NCBI RefSeq assembly: GCF_000332055.1
Contig: NZ_ALVZ01000223.1
Coordinates: 1 to 64,000 of the forward strand
Length of the DNA stretch: 64,000 bases
Direction: 5' to 3'
Source of the DNA: Xenococcus sp. PCC 7305
Lineage (GTDB): Bacteria; Cyanobacteriota; Cyanobacteriia; Cyanobacteriales; Xenococcaceae
The notes below the pieces were generated by a model. That model saw nothing but the letters and a program-made list of their open reading frames with translations, was not told the DNA's origin and did not search any database. A program made the position numbers and the translations under genes. Positions 54,436 to 63,880 of the stretch are shown here, piece by piece (position 1 is the stretch's first letter; each line of letters opens with the position of its first letter).

Positions 54436-55772
54436 AACAACATCAAACATATCATCGTGTCGTAATTGTTGGGGCAGGCTTTGGTGGTTTACAAGCAGCT
54501 CAATCTTTGGCCCATAAAGCAGTGGAAGTTATTTTAATAGATCGCCATAACTATCACAGTTTTATTCCTTTACTCTATCAAGTTGCTACTGCCCAATTAG
54601 CCCCTGAACAGGTTGTGGTACCGATTCGGAATCTGTTGCGCAGCTCGCCCAATGTTAGTTTTGTGTCGGCAAAAGTTGAAACTATTGATTTTCCTGCCAA
54701 GATAGTTCAATTGGCAAATGAAACTATTTCCTATGATTATTTGGTCTTGGCGACTGGTAGTCGCAGCCAGTTTTTTGGTGTTGAATCGGCAAAAAAATTT
54801 GCTTTTCCTCTAAAAAATCTTGGTGATGCGATAAACCTGCGTCATCACATTCTGAGCTGTTGTGAGCAAGGTTCAAGAGAATTAGATTTTGCTCGACGGA
54901 AAAAACTATTAACTATCGCTATTGTAGGAGGAGGTGCGACAGGAGTCGAATTAGCGGGCTCGTTAGTCGAGTTGGTCAATGATGCTTTGCTCAAAGATTA
55001 TCCGAGATTAGATTCTCAAGACGTGACGATTATTTTGGTGCATTCCGGCGATCGCTTATTATCGGAATTTCCCTCATCTCTGGGTGATTACACAGCAAGT
55101 AAGCTGCGTCGTCTGGGGGTAAAAGTTATGTTGCGCTCCAAAGTTACTTCAGTTTCTGCCCAAGGCTTTGAACTAGATGATGGTACTTGGTTTGCTTCAG
55201 CTACGGTTATTTGGGCTGTGGGAGTCACCGGCGCTATTCCGAAAAGCTTTCCTTTCCCGCAAACGAGTAACCAAGGGAAAATTAAGGTTTCCCCAACCTT
55301 ACAACTAGCGCAATATCCAGAGGTTTTTGCCATTGGCGATCTCGCTCAGGTAAATTCCTCCCGTCAAAATTTATCTGGGGTAGCACCAGAAGCTTTGCAG
55401 CAAGGGGTCTATGTAGCGCAAGCTATTACCAAAATTATTCAAGGACATTCTGTGAGGCCTTTTCGCTATTTCAACAAAGGGAGACTGGCTATTATTGGTT
55501 GTTATTGCGGAGTGGGGAAAATTGGCAATCTGCAACTCAGAGGCTTTTTGCCTTGGTTGTTCTGGCTAGCTGTACATTTGGTCTATTTCCCTAATTGGCA
55601 TAATCGTTTGATGATTCTGATGAGCTGGCTTCATAGCTATATTTTCCGCGATCGCGCGATGCGATTTATTTTTTCTCCCATCAACCAAGATCGAGAGGGT
55701 AGCCCTAAAGGATTAGCTAGCGCGTCAGGCCAGAGGGCAGATGGCAGAAGTTCTATCTCTCGCATAGTTTAG
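54432..55772 (+). CDS. Type II NADH dehydrogenase (NDH-2)-like flavoprotein
   Basis: 446 residues. FAD site VVIVGAGFGGLQAAQSLAHKA, then PLLYQVATAQLAPEQVVVPIRNLL, NAD site IAIVGGGATGVELAGSLVEL, and the second FAD motif VFAIGDLAQV followed by PEALQQGVYVAQAI. The C-terminal hydrophobic part (LPWLFWLAVHLVYFP) attaches it to the membrane. It passes electrons from NADH to quinone without proton pumping. The last about 25 residues (SPKGLASASGQRADGRSSIS) derive from a repeat: the DNA at 55729-55752 has a 7-base period. The start overlaps the anti-sigma gene. Confidence 0.93.
   Translation: MKQHQTYHRVVIVGAGFGGLQAAQSLAHKAVEVILIDRHNYHSFIPLLYQVATAQLAPEQVVVPIRNLLRSSPNVSFVSAKVETIDFPAKIVQLANETISYDYLVLATGSRSQFFGVESAKKFAFPLKNLGDAINLRHHILSCCEQGSRELDFARRKKLLTIAIVGGGATGVELAGSLVELVNDALLKDYPRLDSQDVTIILVHSGDRLLSEFPSSLGDYTASKLRRLGVKVMLRSKVTSVSAQGFELDDGTWFASATVIWAVGVTGAIPKSFPFPQTSNQGKIKVSPTLQLAQYPEVFAIGDLAQVNSSRQNLSGVAPEALQQGVYVAQAITKIIQGHSVRPFRYFNKGRLAIIGCYCGVGKIGNLQLRGFLPWLFWLAVHLVYFPNWHNRLMILMSWLHSYIFRDRAMRFIFSPINQDREGSPKGLASASGQRADGRSSISRIV
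55729..55752. repeat. Heptamer repeat inside the NDH-2 3' end
   Basis: Units GCCAGAG, GGCAGAT, GGCAGAA with a 7-base period inside the coding frame; upstream GTAGCCCTAAAGG resembles dispersed repeats. It forms part of an apparent C-terminal extension. Confidence 0.5.
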
Positions 55773-55829
55773 GGAATTACATCTAGTAAAAAGACTTATT
55801 AAACTTATAACTCAAAGGAGATTTAAACC

Positions 55830-56240
55830 ATGACAAATACTATGACTCAAACAACAAAATCTAAAACCAATTTTCAGGTTTATTCCCTACTAATTATTCG
55901 TTTAACTCTAGTGGCAATTTTCCTCTATCACGGATTACCAAAGGCGATTTTTTGGTCTATGGCAACGGAAAAATTCGTCGGATTTGGTCTTCCTGGTTTC
56001 TTGGGGCCAATCACGGGGATTGCTGAGGTGGTTGCCAGTGTGGCACTGTTGTTTGGTCGTTTCTGGAAAGCAAGCAATTTAGTCTTATTATTTATCATTG
56101 CCGGGGCTATTGTCACAGTTCAGCTACCTGGATTTTTGGAAAATGCTAAAAAAGTCGCGGGGTTAGAAAGAGATTTGCTGATTTTGGTTGGGCATATCAC
56201 CTTACTTGCTTTTCCTCCCCAAAAACCCGACACAAAATAG
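55830..56240 (+). CDS. DoxX family membrane protein
   Basis: 136 residues, four helices. YSLLIIRLTLVAIFLYHGLPKAIF, the conserved glycine-rich GFGLPGFLGPITGIAEVVASVALLFG, and ERDLLILVGHITLLAF match DoxX proteins, small membrane proteins linked to redox or sulfur stress and quinone pools. AAAGGAGAT before ATG 55830 is a strong ribosome site. It follows the sigma/anti-sigma/NDH-2 set by 57 bases and probably belongs to the same regulon. Confidence 0.9.
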   Translation: MTNTMTQTTKSKTNFQVYSLLIIRLTLVAIFLYHGLPKAIFWSMATEKFVGFGLPGFLGPITGIAEVVASVALLFGRFWKASNLVLLFIIAGAIVTVQLPGFLENAKKVAGLERDLLILVGHITLLAFPPQKPDTK

Positions 56241-56297
56241 ATACTAGGCACATTTCGGCGATTTACTTATTCGTAAAGACTGGTTTTAGGTTCAAAA

Positions 56298-56322
56298 TCA
56301 TCTGCCCTCTGCCTTCTGCCTT
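56298..56322. repeat. Heptanucleotide repeat (CTGCCTT)
   Basis: Three units (CTGCCCT, CTGCCTT, CTGCCTT) in the convergent gap between the DoxX gene and the regulator gene. Confidence 0.75.
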
Positions 56323-56326
56323 CGTT

Positions 56327-58219
56327 TTAAGAATGCTCAAGATTGAGGCGATTGATAATTCTATTTGCTAGCTGTGGCGCGACAACTGGTTTGTTAATAA
56401 AATCATTAGCGCCACTGGCAAATACTTGATCAGAAATGCTTGTGTCGTTATGAATACTTAAAAACATAACAGGAAGTTTGCACCAGTAAGTGTGAGTGCG
56501 CAGCACTTTACATAGTTCAATGCCACTTAAGTAAGGCATCTCAATATCTAATACTAATAAATCAGGGTCGATAGCTTGCAAGACTTCCCAGAATTGTCGA
56601 GGATCATCTAGAGTAGTCAGTTTGAATCTCCAAGGTTTCAGTAGATCAGGTAATATTTGCAACAGCTCTACATCATCATCGACAATCATAATTTTTTTGC
56701 CTGGGGACGAATGTTGTGATGCTTTTTGGAAGATAGAAATAATTTGACTAGCCCGAATAGGTTGGGTGAGATACAATCTGCCGCCATGTCTAGCAACTTG
56801 TAGCCGATCTTGAAAGCGATCGCGATCGGCAATTACGATAACTGGTATTGATGGAATAAGTAAATTAAATTCTGCAATTAACTCTAAATATTCTGATAGG
56901 GAATTTTGTGACTTCGAATCCTCCTCAAAAGAGATATTGAGCATAACTGCATCTGGAAGTTTTTTCCCCTGAGATTGTTGTTCGTCCAGCCAGATTTTGA
57001 CCGATTTCGGATTGGTAATTATTTTGGTATTGATCCCTTGAATTTGAGCTTCTGCTATCAATTCTTCGTTTAAGTGATGATCGTCGTTGACAATTAGTAA
57101 ACAGGGCGAATTCTGTGCTAATTGTTGGCTTATTTGATGGGTAATATTTGGTTGTTCGGTGACCTGTTTTTGCAAAGCCTCTAATTTGTCAAGTAACTGT
57201 AATAGTTGCTGAGGCTCATGGCTTAGGTCTTCTTGTAATAATTGTTCTAATTCTCGGGCTAGTTTAGAAGCTCTATTTAACCCAAATTGCCCTAAATTGC
57301 CTGCCAAACTATGGGCTACTACGATTGCCGATACGCGATCACTTGTTTCCAGATTGCCGATCTGAAGAGATGCTACAGCTTGGGACAAGATTTTTAATTG
57401 CTTTTCTCTTTTGGGTTGATATTTCTCCCAAATAGAAGCTAGCGCAGCTATATGTTGCATTTTTTTATCTGGTTTATTTTCTGGGATAATTGACGGCTGA
57501 GGAGATCTCTTTATTGAATGGTCTATCGCAGCATTATGATCACTCTTCAAGGGCTTCAGACAATAGCCTTGTCCGCGGATTGTGGTAATAAAATCTGTCG
57601 GCAGTCCAGCTAGTTTTAGTTTTTGACGCAAACGGCGCATATGAGAGCGGACCGTAGCATCAGCCGGATATTCTGTAGATGACCAGAGATGATCCATAAT
57701 TTCTTCGATACTTAGAACCTCTTGGCTATGTCGCAGCAACAATTCTAATAGTCGATATTCTTTAGCTCCCAGGCTTATTGGTTCTTCTTGATAGGTAACC
57801 GTACAATTACAAGGATTGAGTTGCAATTGCCCCCAACTCAAAATAGGAAAAAAATCACAGTTCATTCGGCGGAGTAAAGCGCGAATGCGAGCTGCTAATT
57901 CTTCAGTGTCAAAAGGTTTACATATATAATCATCGGCTCCAGAATCGAGACCTCTAATTTTGTTTTGACTCCCATCACGGGAGGTCAATAGGATAATAGG
58001 ATTATTTAACCCGCTCGTTCGGAACTGCTGGCATAGGGTAATGCCATCAAGTTTTGGTAGAGACCAATCGAGAATCATTAAATCGTAGCTATAGGTGGAG
58101 CCATAAATCCAGCCCTGTTCCCCATCTTTGGCAACATCAATCGCATAATTCTGTTGTTCCAGATTTCTCGTTAACAACTCAATTAAAACTTCATCATCAT
58201 CAACTAATAAAATTCTCAT
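56327..58219 (-). CDS. Multidomain response regulator REC-wHTH-Hpt-REC-REC
   Basis: 630 residues. REC1 at 1-118 (phosphosite Asp51, Lys101) and an OmpR winged helix at about 120-225 (ATVRSHMRRLRQKLK, FITTIRGQGYCL) form a complete transcription factor. Then an Hpt-like domain with His303 in AIVVAHSLAGNLGQFG, REC2 at about 373-495 whose phosphosite position carries Asn429 (AVMLNIS), and REC3 at 508-630 with Asp558 and Lys610. REC2 should therefore not be phosphorylated. The order suggests phosphotransfer via Hpt into REC1 or REC3. Third gene of the kinase-receiver operon, 30 bases after the single receiver. Confidence 0.93.
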   Translation of the reverse strand: MRILLVDDDEVLIELLTRNLEQQNYAIDVAKDGEQGWIYGSTYSYDLMILDWSLPKLDGITLCQQFRTSGLNNPIILLTSRDGSQNKIRGLDSGADDYICKPFDTEELAARIRALLRRMNCDFFPILSWGQLQLNPCNCTVTYQEEPISLGAKEYRLLELLLRHSQEVLSIEEIMDHLWSSTEYPADATVRSHMRRLRQKLKLAGLPTDFITTIRGQGYCLKPLKSDHNAAIDHSIKRSPQPSIIPENKPDKKMQHIAALASIWEKYQPKREKQLKILSQAVASLQIGNLETSDRVSAIVVAHSLAGNLGQFGLNRASKLARELEQLLQEDLSHEPQQLLQLLDKLEALQKQVTEQPNITHQISQQLAQNSPCLLIVNDDHHLNEELIAEAQIQGINTKIITNPKSVKIWLDEQQSQGKKLPDAVMLNISFEEDSKSQNSLSEYLELIAEFNLLIPSIPVIVIADRDRFQDRLQVARHGGRLYLTQPIRASQIISIFQKASQHSSPGKKIMIVDDDVELLQILPDLLKPWRFKLTTLDDPRQFWEVLQAIDPDLLVLDIEMPYLSGIELCKVLRTHTYWCKLPVMFLSIHNDTSISDQVFASGANDFINKPVVAPQLANRIINRLNLEHS

Positions 58220-58249
58220 GTCTTAAAAAATTAAATTAAACAACAAAGC

Positions 58250-58630
58250 TTAAAAATTCCATCCTAGTATTTTGGCAATTTGACTAGCAAGAGTCATCGC
58301 ATTAAATGGTTTAGTGATTATATCGGCGACTCCGAGATTGCGAAATTGCTCTTTCTCGACAGCTTGAGTTTTGGCTGTGAGAAAAATTACGGGAATTGCG
58401 CTAGTTTTGGCATTAGATTTGAGGCGGGACAAGGTGGCAATCCCATCCATATCGGGCATCATGATGTCGAGCAGAATAGCATCAGGTTGGCGGTGTGTAG
58501 CTAAATTAATGCCTTCAGTTCCTGAAGATGCCGTTTCTACTTGCCACCCAGCTTCAATTTCGATGCCGATCTGCACTACCTCTTGAATAGTCTCTTCATC
58601 ATCAATTAGTAAAATGTTTTTTTCAGCCAT
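58250..58630 (-). CDS. Single-domain response regulator
   Basis: 126 residues, one receiver domain: acidic pair LLIDDEETI, phosphosite ILLDIMMPDMDG, Thr in IFLTAKTQ and Lys in IITKPFNAMTLA. No output domain, so it acts in phosphorelay or by protein contact. Its start overlaps the end of the kinase gene by eight bases, so the two are made together, and it likely shuttles phosphate between that kinase and the regulator downstream. Confidence 0.95.
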   Translation of the reverse strand: MAEKNILLIDDEETIQEVVQIGIEIEAGWQVETASSGTEGINLATHRQPDAILLDIMMPDMDGIATLSRLKSNAKTSAIPVIFLTAKTQAVEKEQFRNLGVADIITKPFNAMTLASQIAKILGWNF

Positions 58631-60746
58631 GATCTTTGCTCTCTAATTGAATTAGTTCGGGTAAAGTAAAGTAAAAAGTGCTGCCTTTATCCAGACAACT
58701 TTCTACCCAAATTTGACCCCCATGTCCTTCGACAATCTGACGACAAATAGCTAATCCTAAACCCGTGCCGCCTTTTTTCCGCGAATCAGAAGAGTCTACT
58801 TGTTGAAACCGCTCAAAAATGGTTTCTAGTCGGTCCTCAGGGATGCCTTGTCCTTGATCTTGAACTGCAAAAGTTATGGGAGAAACCGTTTGCTGTTGCT
58901 TGCCATTTGTCTGACGGTGATTTTTGGTTGCGGATATCACGATCATGCTGTTGGGGGGAGAAAATTTAATTGCATTGCTCAAAAGATTCGTCAGCGCTTG
59001 TACGATATAGTCGCGGTCTGCCCAAACAATAAAGTTATTTGGTTGAATCGAAATCCGAATGGCCTGTTCTTGCGCTAGGGTTTCCATGGTTTGTACAGCT
59101 TCGAGGATCAGCTCTTCAGCTTGGGCGGCTTGCTTGTTCATGGTGATTTTGCCCGACTGAATTCTTTGTAAATCAAGAACATTGTTCACTAGATGAACCA
59201 GGCGCTCGGTTTGCTCGTCGGCAATTTGGAGCATTCGTTGTCCTTTCTTCGAAAGACTGCCTAGCTTTCCCGTTGCCAAAATCTTGAGAGAACTATGAAT
59301 CGAAGTTAGGGGTGTTCTCAGTTCGTGGCTAACGACGGAAATAAACTCGTCTTTCATTCTTTCGATCGCTTTGCGATCGCTGATATCACTGGTCAGAGCA
59401 AAAAATCCTTGGATAATATGGTCTTCCTGAATATGGGGAATATAGGTAATGCTCAGCGAATGCATACAGCCGTCTTGAAGAATGAGATCTCTTTCATAGG
59501 TTACCATCTCACCAGTTAATACAGTTTCTATATGGGGTTTAATTTGTTTATATTCTGTCTCTCCGTGAACTTTGAGCAAATGAGAGTTTTGAATTTCTCG
59601 GGGCGATAATCCTAACCAAATTTTATAAGCTTCATTGTTAAAGCGATAATGCTGCTGCCGATCTACATAGGCAATTAAAACTGGTAAGCCATTGGCAATG
59701 AGACGCAATTGCTCTTCGCTGTGACGTAAAGCAGCTTCTGCCTCTAGGCGATCGCTCATCTCCTGCTGTAAATTGTGATTAGCTTGACTCAATTTAGCAG
59801 TTCTCTCCGCGACTAATCCTTCTAAGTTTTCAAGTAGTTCGGCTTGGGATAAGGCAATTCCAATTTGATCTGCTAGTTGGCGCATTAGTTCCAATTCAAA
59901 GTCAGTCCAGGTTCTCGTGGCTTGGCATTGATGGGCAATTAGTAACCCCCAGAGTCGATCTTCTCGGGGAGTCTTCTTGGGAAATTGGGCATTTTGCAGA
60001 ATTGGCACCACGAGCTTGGATTTAATTTGCCATTCGTCCATAAATTCAATCAGACATTCGGCTAAATTGGCATCAGTGGAGCGCACATCTGCGATCGCGA
60101 TAACCCGGCCTTGGGAATAGAGTTGGCGATAATCTTCAGGAAAAACTTCCTCGGGAAACTTAACCCCCAGAATAGGCTTAAATTCTGGTAATACTGCTTC
60201 GCGAATCGGCATCCCCGTGCCATTGGTGAAAACTTGATAAATGAGTACACGATCTGCCTGTAAAATTCTTTGAACTTCGCTAACTGCAGTTTGTAGAATC
60301 TCTTGGAGCTGTAGAGATTGGCGAATTTTGAGGGTGACTTCAGCAAATAACTCAACTCTTTGGTGGTGCAGCTCTAATTCTGCGATCGCTGAATTTTGAA
60401 AACTACTCATGTCCTGTAAAATTAGCAAGTTATAGCTGGGTAGCAAATTCTGAACTTGGCTATACTCGGCAATTTTGGCCTCCCCTTGATCTTGTTTAAT
60501 TTTAATTTTTGCTCGACCCTGAACCTGTGGCCAATTGAGGGGCAATTCTAAAAAATCAGCAATTTTATGATTTAATAAATTTTTTTTCTTGCGTCCTAAT
60601 AACTTACAAGCAGCAGGATTGACCTCCATTATGCGATCGCTTTTATCCAGGATAATAATCGCTTCTAATGAATTCCTAAAAACCGCCTCAAACAATATTT
60701 TTTTGCTAGGAGACTTTTTTCTTGGGGATTTCTTTGCTCCCGCCAT
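58623..60746 (-). CDS. PAS-GAF-PAS sensor histidine kinase
   Basis: 707 residues, soluble. A Lys-rich start, PAS at about 17-118, GAF at about 140-300, coiled coil, PAS at about 345-455, HisKA with His474 in SVVSHELRTPLT, and an HATPase with LTNLLSNAIKFSPP, VQDQGQGIPEDRL and GGTGLGLAICRQIVEGHGG. The GAF resembles those of bilin-binding photoreceptors (LWGLLIAHQCQ), and Cys231 in AECLIEF lies where these attach bilin, but the next residue is Leu instead of His or Tyr. It is downstream of pcyA on the same strand. Light sensing is possible but unproven. Confidence 0.95.
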   Translation of the reverse strand: MAGAKKSPRKKSPSKKILFEAVFRNSLEAIIILDKSDRIMEVNPAACKLLGRKKKNLLNHKIADFLELPLNWPQVQGRAKIKIKQDQGEAKIAEYSQVQNLLPSYNLLILQDMSSFQNSAIAELELHHQRVELFAEVTLKIRQSLQLQEILQTAVSEVQRILQADRVLIYQVFTNGTGMPIREAVLPEFKPILGVKFPEEVFPEDYRQLYSQGRVIAIADVRSTDANLAECLIEFMDEWQIKSKLVVPILQNAQFPKKTPREDRLWGLLIAHQCQATRTWTDFELELMRQLADQIGIALSQAELLENLEGLVAERTAKLSQANHNLQQEMSDRLEAEAALRHSEEQLRLIANGLPVLIAYVDRQQHYRFNNEAYKIWLGLSPREIQNSHLLKVHGETEYKQIKPHIETVLTGEMVTYERDLILQDGCMHSLSITYIPHIQEDHIIQGFFALTSDISDRKAIERMKDEFISVVSHELRTPLTSIHSSLKILATGKLGSLSKKGQRMLQIADEQTERLVHLVNNVLDLQRIQSGKITMNKQAAQAEELILEAVQTMETLAQEQAIRISIQPNNFIVWADRDYIVQALTNLLSNAIKFSPPNSMIVISATKNHRQTNGKQQQTVSPITFAVQDQGQGIPEDRLETIFERFQQVDSSDSRKKGGTGLGLAICRQIVEGHGGQIWVESCLDKGSTFYFTLPELIQLESKDHG

Positions 60747-60847
60747 GGTAAAAACACAATTACTTTTGTTAAATAACTTTAACTTGAATCAATCTTTGTT
60801 AAAGAATAATTTCATCAAAATTAATCAAATAGCTCAAACTAAAGTTG

Positions 60848-61618
60848 TTAGTAATTTTCGTTTAAGTAATTTTCAATATTTAAAGGACAATCAAAAAGCA
60901 TTTGACTCATATAGCGATCTGTCCAGGTTGAACCCAAAGACTTTTCCAAAACTCTTCTTGTCTTGTCGTTCTGTTGTTGTTGAGTGCAGTAGTAATGTTG
61001 ACCCAACAAGATTTGAGCCTTGCCTACTAGAGATGAGATTTGCGGTTTCGCCAGAGCAATTTGGCAATGAAGAGTTAGATATTGCTGAACACGATGAAAA
61101 AATAGCTGTTCTTCATCGTGATCTCCGGGACGGACAAACAGACAAAATTCTGAAAAAATTCTTCCCCATTCTGGCAAAGCACGGGGCTGGGAAAAATCTA
61201 ATTGTGGCAGATCCTGCAAAAAATCTCGATAGGAGCTCGGCAATAGGTGATCGCTGTTGACAGGAGACAGATCAACGATCGCCGCTCCAATACCCATTTT
61301 ACTGGCAACTAAATCAACTCCAAATATTGGCAGATCATAATTGGCCCGAGGAAACATCACGCAATGCAAGATGTCCAAGCGATCGCCAACCTTGGCTAAT
61401 TCTAGATGCAACTTGCGAAATTGAGTTGTTTGATAACAGTGATTTTCGATAATCAACTTTTCTCCTTCAAGATTACCTTCTACATAACCGAGGTTTTGAG
61501 GAATGTCGTAGGGAGATGGCTCTAGGTGCAATTGCCATTGATCCTCAATAAAGTTCGCCAGTTGACGAATCAGTAAATATTGATTTTCTCTCAGAGAAGG
61601 CTTGATTATAGTAACCAT
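60848..61618 (-). CDS. pcyA: Phycocyanobilin:ferredoxin oxidoreductase
   Basis: 256 residues. PcyA reduces biliverdin IXalpha by four electrons to phycocyanobilin, the pigment of phycocyanin. The substrate-pocket residues are in place: Glu of LIIENHCYQTTQFRK, His of KLHLELAKVG and Asp of LPIFGVDLVAS. DILHCVMFPRANYDLPIFG and NDKTRRVLEKSLGSTWTDRYM match the Synechocystis protein. It lies 104 bases after cpcD on the same strand, so pigment and linker genes may share transcripts. Confidence 0.96.
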   Translation of the reverse strand: MVTIIKPSLRENQYLLIRQLANFIEDQWQLHLEPSPYDIPQNLGYVEGNLEGEKLIIENHCYQTTQFRKLHLELAKVGDRLDILHCVMFPRANYDLPIFGVDLVASKMGIGAAIVDLSPVNSDHLLPSSYRDFLQDLPQLDFSQPRALPEWGRIFSEFCLFVRPGDHDEEQLFFHRVQQYLTLHCQIALAKPQISSLVGKAQILLGQHYYCTQQQQNDKTRRVLEKSLGSTWTDRYMSQMLFDCPLNIENYLNENY

Positions 61619-61721
61619 TATTATAAAAATAAATTATTAACGTTGCTTCGTTCCTGAAGGCAGAAGTTTTAGCTTGACCACTTTTAACTTCTACCCTCGG
61701 TTTAATTGATTTTAAGAATCA

Positions 61722-61988
61722 TTATTCATCATTTGCTGCATCCTCCCCAGTGCTAGAGAGCCCAAGGGGTTGAATATCAACAATTTTTCCTCCCATTTTG
61801 CCAATACGCAGCATTTCTTCATTCATGCGGTTGTAAGGAACTCGCACAAATACACTATTACTGCTGCGGACAGGATAATCATTCCCGTCATTATTGTCAT
61901 TTTGTCTTAATCCAGTTACTTCATAAACGAAAACTCGATTCTGAGAAGATGAACTGGAACTTCCTCCAATCAAAGAACTGCCTAACAT
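61722..61988 (-). CDS. cpcD: Phycobilisome rod-capping linker
   Basis: 88 residues. CpcD caps the outer end of phycocyanin rods. It consists of one CpcD domain: FVYEVTGLRQ, VFVRVPYNRMNEEMLRIGKMGGKIVDIQPL. The N-terminus is Ser-rich (GSSLIGGSSSSSSQ), and the loop DNNDGND and the tail STGEDAANDE are acidic. It is 36 bases downstream of cpcC1 in the same operon, with a good ribosome site (AAGGAGA) upstream. Confidence 0.95.
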   Translation of the reverse strand: MLGSSLIGGSSSSSSQNRVFVYEVTGLRQNDNNDGNDYPVRSSNSVFVRVPYNRMNEEMLRIGKMGGKIVDIQPLGLSSTGEDAANDE

Positions 61989-62024
61989 AATCTTAACTAT
62001 CTCCTTAAATAAGTTATTTATTGT

Positions 62025-62885
62025 TTAGGCCAAAGTAACGCTAGCAACTTTGCCGCCCATCTTATTGATTCTTTGCAAAGTTGGGGTCAGTTGCTCATAG
62101 GACACCAACAGAGCACGGCTAGCACGACGTACTTTAGGGTAACCAGCCAAACTCATACCAGCTATTTCGACACGATACACCCGGCCTTCTTTGTTTGAAC
62201 TTCTAAAAGTCCGTTCTGGGGTCGTGCCTTTGCTAGAGTCGCGATAAGCCCAGCCATTGGTCCCTCCCGAAGGTGCAACTACTGCTGAAGCATTATTAGC
62301 GGCTAGCTCTTTGGCCAAACGGGTAGGTTTGCCGGCGACTTGGGCGCGATCGCTATTGGCATAACCACGATACAGTTGGAACATCCGAGTAAAGCCGACG
62401 GTTTTTTGTTGGGTTTGCGTGTTAAACCCTCTGTAGTAGGGAACGATATTCTCGCCAAAACTTGCTTCATATTCGGCCGAATCGATATAATCATCGATAT
62501 CAGCTTCAAAGCCTTTATTTTGATAGAGATCAAGATGATAAATAAACTCAGATTCATCATAGGGTGCACGACCCAACAGATGTTTGAAATTTAATTCAAT
62601 AACTCTAGTTTGAAAATTGTCATAAAGAAATTTTTTCTTATACAGTTCCGATTTGGCAACCGCCCGAACAAAATCTCTAACGGTAAGCGAACCGTTACTG
62701 AGTAATGATTCAGTAGCCGTCAAGCGCTCAGACAACATAATATAGTCATTGCCCAAAACTTGACGATAAACTGCATTAATAACCGCATTCGCCTCATCCT
62801 GACTCCAATCAGGACGTAATTCTAAAGGCTTGCGATCGCTAAAAGCAGAAACCCCCAAACGAGATGCTGCTGTTGTAATAGCCAC
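62025..62885 (-). CDS. cpcC1: Phycocyanin rod linker CpcC (first copy by similarity: C1)
   Basis: 286 residues. Residues about 20-150 are the Pfam01383-type linker domain ([59 protein letters not shown]), and about 235-286 a CpcD-like domain ([31 protein letters not shown]). It joins phycocyanin hexamers within the rod. It is the second of two rod linkers in tandem. C1 or C2 naming follows general order and is not certain. Confidence 0.95.
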   Translation of the reverse strand: MAITTAASRLGVSAFSDRKPLELRPDWSQDEANAVINAVYRQVLGNDYIMLSERLTATESLLSNGSLTVRDFVRAVAKSELYKKKFLYDNFQTRVIELNFKHLLGRAPYDESEFIYHLDLYQNKGFEADIDDYIDSAEYEASFGENIVPYYRGFNTQTQQKTVGFTRMFQLYRGYANSDRAQVAGKPTRLAKELAANNASAVVAPSGGTNGWAYRDSSKGTTPERTFRSSNKEGRVYRVEIAGMSLAGYPKVRRASRALLVSYEQLTPTLQRINKMGGKVASVTLA

Positions 62886-62936
62886 GTATGATTCTCCTTA
62901 GTATTTGTAGATCAAGAGCTGTGGTTGAAAGTCAGA

Positions 62937-63752
62937 TTAAGCAGGAGTCAGACTCTCAATACGACCACCTTGTTTATTAAGTTTTTGTAGGGTTGCGGAA
63001 AGTCTTTCGTAGGGCACGACATATTCTTGGAAACTACGACGTATTTGAGGTGAGTTTCCTGGTGCGCCCTGGGCGACTCGCAAACGATATAAATTCCCTC
63101 TAGCAGTAGTTGTGGTTCCTGAAAGAGAACCTCTGCCGCCAGGATTATTCACCGGAGTTGCCATGTTACGAGCTAAATCGTAGGTTAGGCGAGGACTACC
63201 CGTATTGCCTTGGGCGCGATCGCTATTGGCATAACCTTGATATAGTTGGAACATCCGGGTAAAGCCCACTGTTTTCTGGCCTTTCTGGGTCGCAAAACCT
63301 CGGTAGTAAGGGACAATATTATCGCCAAAACTTTGAGTATACTCTTCAGAGTCGATATAGGAGTCTATGTCTACTTCGAAACCCTGACTCTGATAAATGT
63401 CTAGATGCTCGATAATCTCGGTCTCATCATAGGGTGCTCGACCAAGAATATGTTTAAAATTTAATTCGATAGTCCGAGGATGATAGTTGTTATAGAAAAA
63501 TTTTGACTTATATAATTCTGACTTGGCAACCGCTCTGACAAACTCCCGCAGAGAAATTTTGCGATCACACAGTAGAGACTCAGCGCTAGTAAGACGCTCA
63601 GACTTCATCAGATGATCATTGCCCAAAAGCTGTCGATAAACTGCTGCGATCGCAATTTTAGCCTCTTCCTGGCTCCAATCAAACCGCAGTTCCACAATGC
63701 TAGTTTCGTCAAAGGCAGAAATCCCTAGACGAGCTGCTGCTGAAATTACCAC
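62937..63752 (-). CDS. cpcC2: Phycocyanin rod linker CpcC (C2)
   Basis: 271 residues, the same architecture as the next gene: linker domain ([44 protein letters not shown]) and CpcD-like domain ([31 protein letters not shown]). The two linkers are about equally long and diverged mainly in the hinge between domains. It is the first gene after cpcA, separated by a 172-base spacer that can fold. Confidence 0.95.
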   Translation of the reverse strand: MVISAAARLGISAFDETSIVELRFDWSQEEAKIAIAAVYRQLLGNDHLMKSERLTSAESLLCDRKISLREFVRAVAKSELYKSKFFYNNYHPRTIELNFKHILGRAPYDETEIIEHLDIYQSQGFEVDIDSYIDSEEYTQSFGDNIVPYYRGFATQKGQKTVGFTRMFQLYQGYANSDRAQGNTGSPRLTYDLARNMATPVNNPGGRGSLSGTTTTARGNLYRLRVAQGAPGNSPQIRRSFQEYVVPYERLSATLQKLNKQGGRIESLTPA

Positions 63753-63786
63753 TGGTTATGCTCCTATTTATGTGAATTAAAACTAA

Positions 63787-63880
63787 TGGCTATAAGTCAT
63801 AAGTCCTAGGCTCTAAGCTTGACGATTAGTCAAAATAATATGAGCTTAAAACTTAGAACTTAAAACCTAGAGCCCTAATG
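63787..63880. repeat. Spacer between cpcA and cpcC2 with 7-base arrays and imperfect stem
   Basis: Heptamer-like runs at 63787-63820 (ATAAGTC, ATAAGTC, CTAGGCT, CTAAGCT) and 63843-63880 (AGCTTAA, AACTTAG, AACTTAA, AACCTAG) are partly complementary. TCCTAGGCTCTAAG can pair with much of AACCTAGAGCCCTAA. In cpc operons the cpcBA message is usually more abundant than the linker part; a stem here could act as an attenuator or 3' end. Confidence 0.5.

Noticed and set aside
60589-61260. 223-codon plus-strand frame over pcyA and the kinase start
   Set aside because: It covers two well-supported minus-strand genes and has no family resemblance.
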